From assembly GCA_025024175.1 (NCBI GenBank), contig QCXZ01000001.1:27584942-27648941 (forward strand): 64,000 nt of DNA. The letters are read 5' to 3'. The translations under genes and the position numbers were made by a program. Every line of letters begins with the position of its first letter. Position 1 is the first letter of the stretch. The notes below the pieces were generated by a model that saw nothing but the letters and a program-made list of their open reading frames with translations, did not search any database and was not told the origin of the DNA. Source of the DNA: Rhyzopertha dominica. Lineage: Eukaryota > Arthropoda > Insecta > Coleoptera > Bostrichidae. This document shows, in pieces, positions 24,901 through 35,046 of this stretch.

Positions 24901-25940
24901 GTTAAATAATTGTTAAGCATGTTTTTATAAAAAATATAATAAAGGAAATGTGACATATTTTGGGTAAACAAAATGCATATTATTTAAAAATTGGTAGAAC
25001 AACAAACTAGTGTAGTTTAAAGAGCAGGTTTACGTTTATATTGAATCAATCAAACCGTCTAAACCATATCAAAGAATAAATAGTAGTGTATAAATATGTC
25101 AGTGCTAGACATCAACATACAATACCTGCTGTAACTGATTACAAACAACAAACATTTTGTTTAATAACTACGTAAACAATTAACATACATTAGTGAATTT
25201 TTACAGTTGATTATTCATAAAAAAATTAACACATTTCGCAAACCGGAAGTTGTTTTTTTGGAGTGGTATATTAGTAATAACCACAAATACTTTACTTCAT
25301 TGTAAAGACGCTTCAAGTATCTATAATTTTTGCATCTCTACAAATTTGTGTAAAGTTAACCGTTTCTGAGAAAAAAATCTTTTTCAAACTAAGTAATACT
25401 AATAACAATAAGATTTTTTACTTGTATTGACGTTATATATCAATGTTTCTGTTATATTCAGTTTTTTCAAAGTCAACTAGTGTTATTAAATAATATAGCC
25501 TGCTTTTAGTTTAGAAATATTCCAAAGTGCTCGTGGATAGTTAAGTAAATATGAAAGTAAACACAAACTTACTTTCACTAAAATAATAAGTCGTATTTTC
25601 TCCTGTCTGCTTGTCAGTCGTGATAATCATTATTCACCTTTGCTAAACTTCATTATTGCGAGCCATCAAATAAATTAAACTGGAACCTATCCAACCAAGC
25701 AGAGCGGAATAAACTAGTAAGGGTAGCAAGCATATCAATTTTCGAATATCATCTTAAACTTGAAATGCCGAGGAGTGTTATAACGGTAGCATAACTTCCA
25801 GTGATATAATGTAAATGGCTCTACCTGCGCCGCTACGCGATAACTAGCTGTACCGATTTCACTCAGAAGGGTTGTGAACCAAAATACCCCGCCCAACATG
25901 CCACTCGGCTAGGTCGTCTCATTTTCTATATCCGCGGGTG
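21974..25940. mobile_element. 4-kb foldback element with 1.5-kb inverted arms
   Basis: Left arm 21974-23468 and right arm 24440-25940 are inverted copies along their whole length. They begin CACCCGCGGA on the left and end ATCCGCGGGTG on the right, flanked by TA at 21972-21973 and 25941-25942. Matching blocks recur in the expected mirrored order: GATAACATGTTTC..., TACAAATGATACTAT, ATCACGACTGACAAGCAG, TGCCGAGGAGTGTTATAAC-like, GTGAACCAAAATA. The arms differ by many substitutions and small gaps, so the structure is old and not an assembly mirror. The 971-bp centre holds a repeat module (23849-24360) also found at 51703. No transposase is encoded. TA flanks suggest a Tc1/mariner-type source, but that is inference. 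Confidence 0.8.
23849..24360. repeat. Interspersed repeat module, copy 1
   Basis: From CCTTTTAGTATGTG to TTCAATTTGCAGCGG this stretch matches 51703-52180 in the same orientation, with small gaps. Shared words include TTTTCGGTGCAGCAAA, AAATACTTAATATATTCA and CACAAAAAGTGTTT. It sits in the loop of the foldback. Confidence 0.75.
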
Positions 25941-25944
25941 TACA

Positions 25945-26690
25945 ATTAAATACACCTCCTTCGCGGAGCAAAAGACTTCATTCTGTATGCAGGTGGATGT
26001 AAAGGATTAATTATCAGCAAGAAACTTAAGAAACGTTCCGCTGATTATCATCGAGATACGGATACTTCACTGTTTGAGACTCGTCTTACAAAACAGCTGT
26101 TGCCATTTCTACGTCCTACATAACAGTGTAATAGTAATGGATAGTGCAAAATACCATTCTAAACCGTTGAGGATAAATAAATAATACTGAAGTACCCAAC
26201 AAAGCCACCAAAAACGACTTGTTGGGCAGAATTGAAGATCTGAATATCCCTCAACAATCAATAAAACTACAAAAAAAGAAGGACGTGTCGTAGGGAGACT
26301 GCGTCCTTACTACTGCGTTCTCTATCCTATTGGGCTTAGTATTAAAGGCACAATAATTTTCCTAATTTAAGTGGTGGACGTTTTTAGGAACGAAGTCTAT
26401 AAGAATACTACCGAAAAGTGGATAAACTGAGAAAAGCATGTTATTGAAATTGAAAACACATATGACGTAAATGAACAGTTTAAAAATTTATTAAATTCTG
26501 ATTCGGAGGGTAACACAGAATTTCTTGAAAACATGAGTGATAGTAATTTATAATAAATTATATATATTATAAAGTTAATAAATTTAATAATATTATTATA
26601 TGGGGGAATCATAATTACTGCGTGTTACACGCGATAACATTTTTATGTATAAAAGCATAAATTTGCTTTGGCCAAATGGGCGGAATACGG
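25945..26690. other. No supported gene
   Basis: AT-rich; a 71-codon minus ORF at 26397-26612 is low complexity. Nothing recognised. Confidence 0.4.
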
Positions 26691-27032
26691 TTCTGTACCT
26701 GCCTGCACCGATTCATGTCCGTTTCACCAGTTCCTGATTCATCAGTTATTTCGTTTCGTCAGTTAACCTTTTCTGGGCAGGTACTCGGGTACTCGGTAGC
26801 AACCAGTCACGTCACGGAAATTTAAGATCAGGGGTAGTTTTTTTAACCGTTAATTGTATTAAAAAAGTTTGAACATTATTACCATAACTTTTTAGGCAGA
26901 ATACAATACCCTAAAAAGCATTTTCTAATCCCGACAGTTTTGGAGATATTACATCAAACTTTGTTTTTTCTTATGGACGCCACATTAAATTTTTTGTATT
27001 CTAATTTGACATATTTTGCGACGTGTCATAAG

Positions 27033-27485
27033 TCAAATGGCTTGACTGAACTGGAAATTACATATTTTAATAATCACATCAGAAAACACTTCATGAAAAG
27101 CAAAAATTGTGGCCACTTCATAATCAAGTATATATTTTCCTGGTTGAAACTCATCAGGAACTCTTGCTTTTAACATTTTAAATAACCTTATATACATATT
27201 CTTTGATTTGTTTGGAAGTAGAACATAAACAGCCGGTACCACATTGCTAGTTAAACTTGTACTGATAATGTCTACATGTATTGTATATAGCTGCATAAAA
27301 AGCGGGCAGCAGCTTTTAAATGTCCCGTCTCCAAATAACGTTTGAGCGTTTCGCAACAATCTGTCGCCATCTTCAGCAAACACTAAAATTCTGTCTTGAG
27401 CACCATCATCAATCAAAAGAAATTCTTGATATGTTGGCGGTATAACAATATCTTTGCGGTGTTTAGGTAGACTTGCAATACCCAA
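27033..27485 (-). pseudogene. MULE transposase domain, truncated
   Basis: A 150-codon open frame contains the core of the MULE domain in order: RNAQTLFGDGTFKSCCPLF (first catalytic D in GDGTF), QLYTIHV, VPAVYVLLPNKSKNMY, and ILDYEVATIFAF (the D-x-E region that carries the second catalytic acid), ending NFQFSQAI where intact proteins have C-x-F-H-F-x-Q. The H and C of that last motif are gone, and the third catalytic residue and C-terminal part are lost. Just upstream on the same strand is a FLYWCH finger, the usual partner in insect MULEs. Known of the family: cut-and-paste transposase. This copy is inactive. Confidence 0.85.
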
Positions 27486-27671
27486 AGCCTAGTGCCGCAA
27501 CCGATTCAACGCGGTTTTGATTGACGGAAAGTCCGGGACACTCTTTTTCGCTGTGAAAATGCATACTTCAACATCGTTTTTGCGATATCTGATTCACAGT
27601 TGTGTTGTTTGTTTACTTTCAAAATTTCATAAATATCAGCATTGGTCGTCGGGCTTACCGGATACTTTGTT

Positions 27672-27920
27672 TTAGAACATTTTTAAAATGGAGTTCTTGT
27701 TGGTTTCTTTTATGTTAAATCTGTAGCCTTCGAACAAAAGAACACAACATTCTCTTTTTGATTGAACAATTCTAATATCCATATTGGGCCGTAAACACAG
27801 ATTGTAATCGGCAGTTGGTTTGTTCGTTGTTAAACTACAACTGAACTTGGTCTGAAACTTTGAAAATATTTCAAAGTAAATGCTTCCCACCCTTATTATT
27901 TTTTCTNGATTTTTATTCAA
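27672..27920 (-). pseudogene. FLYWCH zinc-finger remnant, N-terminal to the MULE transposase
   Basis: The frame ends with QSKRECCVLLFEGYRFNIKE, matching the start of FLYWCH domains (S-x-R-G-x-x-L-L-x-x-x-G-Y-x-F), but stops shortly afterwards, before the W-x-C and C-H ligands. The sequence between here and 27485 has stops and frame changes. One N base lies within the upstream part. Confidence 0.6.
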
Positions 27921-28249
27921 ATGGGTCCTAACTGAGCTTTAGATGCTATATATTTATCCCCAATAAAGATATACTATAGTACGTAAAGTGTAGTCGGTTT
28001 ATGTTATGTGAGCTTCAAAATTACAATAATTCCTAGAAGGATGATTATAAAATATAATGCATCCAATCTATCGCAACACCTTTATTGCCCTCCGCCCGTC
28101 CAACTGATGAAACGCCACTATGCAAAATTTATTAAAATTGTAACTGACGAAACGAAACACATTCAGGTAGATTTCCACCAACTGATGAAAGAGGAACTGA
28201 TGAAACAGACCTTTACCGCCTGCACCGTGCCACTGCCTCATGAGTAACT

Positions 28250-29235
28250 ATGAGCTGTTTATGGGTATTTTTAAAGGCACCTGAATACGATTGCACTACC
28301 GCGTCAAATACTGTGAGTAAAATGTACACCAACTACAATTAGTGGGAAACTGTACAGTTTCTCATAAAGATTTATTTAACTACATTTTTACGCAAGGAAA
28401 TTCCAAATTTTTCCAGGTATAATTAATTTATTATTCACATAAACGAAACGCATACTTCGCAAAAACACTAGAACTGAAACGTTCGCGTTCGTTGTTTACC
28501 TTCCACCATTCCTGCTCACGTCGCAACACAAATAAAACTATCCATTTAATTCATCATAATTTAGCACTTCATGAATGCTGCTCCGCGTGCATTACGCTCC
28601 GTAAATTGCATACAAATTGAATTGCCCTTCTTGTAGTCCCTGGGCACGTTTTATTTCCGCAAAATACGTCATCACTTCGTAGACGTACGTCCAAAGTTTC
28701 CCAACTACAATTACGGGCCGTTCGCGCGGGGCCGTTTTAATCGCGCTCCGGATCTGGGAAATGTGTCATTTGCGTTTTGGCCTTTTTGGCCATCCGCGGC
28801 GTTTATTAACTTTAAAATTCAGCGGTACGCGATACGCCACCGCCGATTCCCATGGGATGGCCGACAAAACCGAAATTAAATCGCGAAGAACGAGCTTTAT
28901 AAAGATTGATGGAACAAACAAGCAAGATTTTGTTGATTGGATCGGCTTCCTGCACCAGCGCATATTGCTCCGGCATTTTTTCGAGTATTTACATGTTAAA
29001 ACTCAAGTAATTACAGGTTTACTCCCATATTTTATAGCTACCTGCACTAAAAATCAGTAGTATTTTATAGTTTGAAAGTATGGGTCAAAGACTTCCTTTG
29101 ACTGTTCATAGCATAGTATATGTATAATGCGCCTTCGAAAGCTGGCAATATACAAAGAACTTTTATATACTTAGTTTTTACAGGAACAGGTACCCGATAA
29201 TAACTTATCAGCATCTAATTTCTGCTCGAATTTGA
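28250..29235. other. No supported gene; includes a GC-rich patch
   Basis: The segment 28700-28900 is clearly richer in GC and CpG than its surroundings and is open on both strands (99 codons plus from 28761, 65 codons minus from 28963), but no domain is recognisable. Confidence 0.35.
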
Positions 29236-29240
29236 ATAGG

Positions 29241-29313
29241 GCTTTGGTTGTCCAGTGATAGCACGTTTGACTAGAAATGAAAAGGGTCCCGGGTTCGATT
29301 CCCGGTCAAAGCT
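29241..29313 (+). pseudogene. Decayed tRNA-like sequence related to 9146-9217
   Basis: Acceptor GCTTTGG pairs with TCAAAGC and the T arm CCGGG/CCCGG with loop TTCGATT is perfect, with a consensus B box (GGTTCGATTCC). The D arm is imperfect and the anticodon stem has a mismatch; the loop CTAGAAA would read AGA, which does not fit the short variable loop expected for that anticodon's family (serine). The shared GTTTGACTAG and shared flanks with the 9-kb sequence mark the two as one dispersed family. Confidence 0.55.
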
Positions 29314-29319
29314 GAAAAT

Positions 29320-30295
29320 ACTTTTTCATAATATATTTATAACTTGGTTATTTCAAATAATATGCCTCATAACGCATATATTTTCTTAAATCGCACATCA
29401 AACTGCATTAAATGTCACTATCAAACGCGTAAAAACGACGTGTCAAAATAACGATAGTCAGCTGTTTTTTAGATTTGTTTAGATACGTATTTTGATAGGA
29501 CACACAAGGAAATTAATTCTTTCTTTGTCTTTATGACAGAATAAATATATTAGGAACGTCCATTATTGTATAAAATAATAATTTTCAGAACATGCACGTA
29601 CTACAAGTGGTAGAGAGTTACTCTTATACTACACCGTCTAAGTACCCTTATGCACCTGATAGCCAAATTGTGTTGCGATAGAATCGTTTTCCTGAAATCT
29701 ATTTTCAGCGTAAACGGTTATATCCTATCATAAAACTATACCGCATTACATGAGAATCTAACGCCATTGTTTCATAGTCGATATGAAAACCATCGATTTT
29801 AATGCACTACATAACGAGTTTTGTATATGAAAACCGATATTTATGGTAATCCCTATCGTAGGGCTTCCAGCTATTTAAGAAAATGTACATCTCTATCACA
29901 TAACCTTATATAGATCAGCTTATAATATATATGGCCTACAGCTACTAGCATTTTATTTGAACAGCATTTTGCTTTTACATGGCACCAGCAAATACTCACA
30001 ATGATTAAGTATCAAACCAAAACATACCTACATTCCATTTAAGACGTTATGATGCAATATAAAAAAACAAGCTAATATACCTGTTATCTACATAACGTGC
30101 GAATATATTTAGTGTGTGATGCTCTGTATTTCTTATCATTCAACTAGCCATCCATGATGAAAGACAGTACTTAGATATATAGCAAAAGAACAATAATTAA
30201 AGTTACAAACGTTGCTGTAATATGTAGTCACAAATCTGGAACATATTAAAAATAAACCATAATGAGCAGTAATCAACAAAACAAATTATACATTA
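29320..30295. other. AT-rich sequence, no supported gene
   Basis: No ORF of 60 codons or more with a motif, no repeat structure. Confidence 0.45.
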
Positions 30296-30299
30296 TACA

Positions 30300-31350
30300 T
30301 GTAGATATTCCAAAATGTGCTTGAAAGAAGCAATCGTTGGAGCTCACACCACGTTCTCATAGAGTTCCAGGAGTCAAAGCAATGCTTCGCAATGAAGTAC
30401 AGTGATGAGACGTCCGTAGACGCGCGTCGTCAGTGTTAAGCGGGTCAATATCGTGATCGAAACATTTGCAGCAACAGTCCGTGTATTGGTCTATGTAAGT
30501 GTGTAAATTCTACTTTGTTTCGTCTCACGGAAAGAGGATCAATGTTCATTCTCGTTAAGCTTTACCTCATAGGGTAGCGAAAAGGAGCTTCTGGGTCAAA
30601 AAGTTGTCACGTGCTAAATCCTTTCTGTACACTCACCATCCCTGATTGATATTGAGGTCCGGGCTGGTATTGCTAATTCAAGAACATATATTATACATTA
30701 TGCAGAGTCTGGCTGCGAGGTTAGGCTTCTTGGAGGTTTTCAGTCAGTAAGCAGGGCAGGAGAGATCATATGTAGCCATAAAACCACGATCTATCTAATC
30801 AAATATATGGTCCAGTGGCTTCACATAGTTTGTATAATATATTATGCTGATTTAATTTGCTTACAGGCAAAAACAGAACACTTTCCAATATTTAAGGGAA
30901 TCACTCAAGTGCACCGCCATGAAATACGATCCGGGATGCTGTAGAGTTTGATATCATCAGCGTACATAAGAGATACTGCTCTGGAGGCTATGCTGTAGGT
31001 AAGTCTGATCAGGTGAAAAATAGTATCTCGCACACCGAAACGTCCCACTTTGTACCTAGCCAGTCGCAGCTTATAAAATGCTTTGTCAAAATCGAGGTAA
31101 ATTACGACAATTGGATTTGGTTCTTCCAAGTGCAGCGTTGAGTCATGAGGGAGGGTATCATGTTAGTTACAATGGATCAGCCAAGAACGAATCCATGCTT
31201 AGTAGCGGAAATATATTGTTGGTCAAGAACAAGGAGATTAATATTGACGCTACAATTTTCTCCATTACCTTGCATACGACAATTACATAACTAATGAGAC
31301 GATCATTACTATCATCCAACTTATCCTCCTTTTGAAAGATAGGGGTGACA
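30300..31350 (-). pseudogene. Non-LTR retrotransposon RT remnant
   Basis: Read on the minus strand through broken frames. A start-of-RT piece lies around 31130-31350 (TPIF-K-K-E-D-K...). Then IYLDFDKAF (30905-31129 frame) has the first catalytic D region, running into an internal deletion and YADDIKLYS with both catalytic aspartates intact. At the far end, about 30310-30390, a C-terminal piece reads SWNS, ENVV-x-APTIASFKHILEYLH across two frames, the usual tail of CR1/Jockey-type ORF2. Several hundred bases of the palm are deleted. Confidence 0.6.
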
Positions 31351-31359
31351 TTATTGGGT

Positions 31360-33050
31360 CAATCATCCCGCGGAGTTGATGAGATGCACAAAAAACGAGA
31401 AATGATAAAAAAATTTGTCTCATTTTAAATCTATTCAATTTTAGTCAGGTTTTGATACTAGGAAGGAATTTTAAACGACATATTCGTAAGTGCGGAAATT
31501 AAGAGATTCTATGTTTAATAAACTACACTGAATGTGTGAACTAATACGATAAAATAGTGACGGCTTAAACTGAGACTGCGTTGTCATGAAAAAATTTGAG
31601 AAAATACTCTCGATAACGCATTCGTGTACTAGAGCTTTGACCCGGCAACAAAGAGATGTATGTCTCATCTTATACTTATCTCAAGAGAATCACGGTAAAA
31701 CGACATTGAACATTTCCACAGCGCACATCCGAGAGCTCTCGACTTGCGGTTTCCTGCACTCTCCCCAACGAATCCAACGCCCTTTCAATCCGCACTTGTT
31801 TCTGACACCTTTTTCATATCTGCTGATACACTTAACACACTTCATTGTGTCGTGATATATGGTGACGGCGAGTAGCTTTTTTCCTTTTGTCGCCATTTCT
31901 GCTTGAATCCATTGTCTACACAGACAATAGTCGATTAATGAACCACGCCGAAGTGACACCCAGGAAAAATAAGGGCGAACCAACGGTATCGCTATTGACG
32001 TTTCAATTTCGCCTCTAAAAGCAATTTCCCCGCACATCCGCTTGCCGGTGCGGGCCAATTCAAAATAATGCACGCCAGAGTATCAACAGGATCTAAGTCG
32101 ATCGCTGCAATATCGACTGTCCCGGTAGGAGCGTGAGGCATTTGTTTGGGTTAAATATTGACACCGGCATGGAACTGCCGCCTGTAAATTCAGACGACGC
32201 TACTGTTAGCAGGCGTAACGTGAAACTATAATAGGGACTAGCCTTTGCTCATGTTGGCCTTTATTGATTTCGTTAATTCGTTAAAATAAAATCCATGCAA
32301 CAAATTAAAAGATTTTAACTAACTTTAGAGAAATAGAGCCTTACCCCCGAACCAACCCTTCACTATCATCACGTATAAACTCAATTAAGATAAGTATTTT
32401 CAACAATGCCTCTAGCTGTATATCTCTTGAGAAGAGTAATCTTCTTTCAGACCTAGTTCCGGCCCTATCTGCCTTCATCTCACTCAACGTGATTTTGTTT
32501 TGTCACCACACTCTTGATAATTCAACATCTATTGAAGAATCGGAAAATAACATAAAATTAAAGGTAATTTATGTCCTAGCAAGGACCCGCCCTGAAACGC
32601 CTATCTAGAAAAGTAAAAGCACTGTTGAGTTATGCTTTTGATAGAAAAGGTGATTCTGTCTTTTAACGTCTATCCCGCAGACTTCCAGTTGTATGATTCC
32701 GGAAATTACGATTTTGCGGTATGCCGGTATGCGGGTTGAGGATGATTTTTTTATACAGTATTGCCTCGAATTAAAATTACAAGAGGAAACAAATTCTTCG
32801 ACAAAAAATCTTTGGCTTTACGCCAAAACTTCAAAGATCCATGTTTTGTCTGCTCTGAAACCTGCAAATGTGTATTTCTCTTGGTTTGAAACTGACTTTG
32901 AAGCAGAGAATTTATTATGGTACGTGTAAGCAAAGTAGTAGTTCTGTTATTGCAAAGTTCAATTAGAACTTTCTAAGTATTCAAGTTTCTCGTGTGGGGA
33001 CCAAGAAACGGATAAAAGATTTTAACAACTGGATCTGTTAAAAATTTAAA
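31360..33050. other. No firmly supported gene
   Basis: A minus ORF of 127 codons at 31690-32073 lies in a GC-richer patch; it contains two C-x-x-C-like pairs but no domain I recognise. From about 32930 the plus strand may already be the N-terminal part of the transposase remnant that follows (a KKRIKDFNNWI-like piece near 33005-33040). Confidence 0.35.
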
Positions 33051-33059
33051 GAAAAAACG

Positions 33060-33640
33060 AAACCATATGAAGAAGAAGAAGACACCGCTATCCTTTTGGT
33101 GTTGCAATCTTTACAGAATCAAGCAAAAACCTGAATAAGTAGCCTATCATTCAACTGTATTTGGGATTTCGAAAGAGAACAGACTTCACCCTCGTAAATT
33201 TAAATTTAATCATACATTGGAACCAGAAGCTTTATGTTTATTGATGGAAGATCAAATATCAAGAGCCTAAAACTTTTGTGGCAGAATAATATTTTCATAA
33301 GACAACGGGACAGTTGCCCTACAGCATATAAGATATTGGAGCGATGTTAATCCATCACATTTCAGAATTTGACAAAGTTGCCACATATATTAGGTTAGAA
33401 AATTTTCTAACGGTGGAATTGATAATTTCGAACTTAATTACAGGCGTACATGGTTTTTTTTTCAGCAGGGCGGTTGCCCTTTACATCACTCTCGCACTGT
33501 TCGTAAATGGTTAAACGTCAGATTTGAAGATCAGTGGATTGGAAGAATTGGTCCAATATTGTGTTCTGCTAGGAGTCCCGATTTAACAATTTGGATTTTT
33601 AGTTGTGCCGACGTTTAAGGCAAATAAAGGACGCCCTGGC
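33060..33640 (+). pseudogene. Decayed mariner-related DDE transposase (copy 2 of 3)
   Basis: Pieces in order on the plus strand: FGISKENRLHPRKFKF (33155-33210), the helix-turn-helix to catalytic-domain linker of the DUF4817-type group; a worn NPSHFRI segment; FFQQGGCPLHHSRTVRKWL (33450-33510), where the second catalytic D of QDG is changed to G; WIGRIGPILCSARSPDLT (33535-33590), with the third acidic residue kept. Several frame changes. Lengths and order fit a single element of about 1 kb that lost its ends. Confidence 0.65.
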
Positions 33641-33644
33641 ATCA

Positions 33645-34049
33645 TTATCGATCGAAGAAGTTCACAGGATTTCAAGAAGCTTCGTTTTAGAGTAGAATTG
33701 CGCACAGCTATGGTGGGGGTTAATTTAATGAAAATATTTTACCTTAAACTGTTTATGTGAAGTACCATTTATTAAAATGCTTTTCACTAGCGTTTTTTGT
33801 TATTTAGCTTGCGTAAATTCATTTGTCAAACCGCCAATGTGATGGGATATAAAATGCACAGAAAAAATATACTAATTCTAAGATTAAGAGAAAAATGAAC
33901 GTTTCTTTCCACTAAGCCAGAGTAATGCAGTTTTAATTACTGATTGGCTAGTTTGTAGATGAGCAAAAATATTTTTCTTTTGCAGTTTTGCAGTAAAACA
34001 AAAATAAAAATATTTTCCTCTTGTAAACTTAATCCGGGGTCATGTCGTA
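33645..34049. other. AT-rich sequence, no supported gene
   Basis: Nothing recognised between the transposase remnant and the palindrome. Confidence 0.4.
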
Positions 34050-34051
34050 TA

Positions 34052-35044
34052 CAGGGTCCGCCACCTAAAACTCCCCAGGCTCGTATTTTCTTTGTTTTTT
34101 AGATACAACCTAAAGTTATATGTCAAATTTTAGGTTTTTTGAACTCTTTAAAAACAGCATAATGAGTGTCCAAACAATTTTTTCCAGATTGTGATATTTT
34201 GCAAATAAAGTTAATTTTTGTAAATATATGTATAATAAATGATGCTCCATAGTTGGATGCCGATTTATATCTTCTTCAATTTGTGTCATAACCATGTATG
34301 CGTAATTTTTACTCCTTCTTAGTGAAAAACAAGAAAAACTAGTCGCCGTCATGTCCTGTTATAGGGCTGTTCACAATTTTTTCAGTGTTAGTTATGGTAC
34401 AAATTATGTCTACATACCCATCGCTGCGCACAAAACCCCAAAATTTTGAGTTACTTTTAAATAAATTAAGTACAAAGTTCGTTCTAAATAGAGAGAGGCT
34501 GGAAAACGAAAAGGAGGCTAGTTTGGTTTTCTACATCGCACACTAGCCTCATCACAGGGTTTCGTTTTCTAGCCTCTCTCTCTTTAGAACGAACTTTGTA
34601 CTTGATTTATTTAAAAGTTACTCAAAATTTTGGGGTTTTATGTGCAGCGATGGGTATGTAGGCACAATTTGTACCGTAATAAGCTACTAAACTAACACTT
34701 AAAAATACTGAACAACCCTATTTAAAAAACATGGCGGCGACTAGTTTTTCTTGTTTTTCACTAAGGAGTAAAAATTACGCATACATGGTAATGACACAAA
34801 TTGAAGAAGATAAAAGTCGGCATTCAACTATGAAGCAATATTTATTATACGGGGTAAGGTTAAAAAATATTTACAAAAATTAACATTAAATACAAAATAT
34901 GATAATCTACAAAAAAAAGATTTTGGACACCCACTAAGCTATCTTTAGAGTTTAAAAAGACCTACAATTCGACATATAACTTAAGGTTGTACCTCAAAAA
35001 ATAAAGAAAATACGAGCCTGAGGAGTTTTAGGTGGCGGACCCTG
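34052..35044. mobile_element. Near-perfect TA-flanked palindromic element, 993 bp
   Basis: Almost the entire element is one inverted repeat. It starts CAGGGTCCGCCACCTAAAAC and ends with the reverse complement of that sequence, with TA on both sides (34050-34051, 35045-35046). The arms meet at GAGGCTAG...CTAGCCTC around 34513-34550, leaving a spacer of only about 20 nt. Arm identity is high but not total (gaps near 34190 and 34850). CAGGG..CCCTG ends with TA duplication are typical of Tc1/mariner-derived MITEs. No coding capacity: the 78-codon minus ORF is incidental. Confidence 0.85.
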
Positions 35045-35046
35045 TA

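Larger units (their letters stand above)
26696..28230 (-). mobile_element. MULE transposon remnant with terminal inverted repeats
   Basis: Inverted terminal regions at about 26696-26766 and 28140-28230 share TAACTGACGAAACGAAA, GAACTGRTGAAAC and GCCTGCACCG in mirrored order, and enclose a minus-strand FLYWCH remnant and MULE transposase. The motif AACTGATGAAA recurs several times in the right terminal repeat and just inside it (28100). Long ends with reiterated subterminal motifs are common in Mutator-like elements. The exact outer borders and the usual 9-bp target duplication could not be fixed. Confidence 0.65.

Noticed and set aside
28085..28230. Hammerhead candidates because of several CTGATGAAA strings
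   Set aside because: No stem II or separate GAAA follows; the strings are the reiterated MULE end motif.
31690..32073. 127-codon minus ORF with C-x-x-C pairs as a zinc-finger gene
   Set aside because: The spacing does not fit a known finger class and there is no supporting context; left as unexplained.
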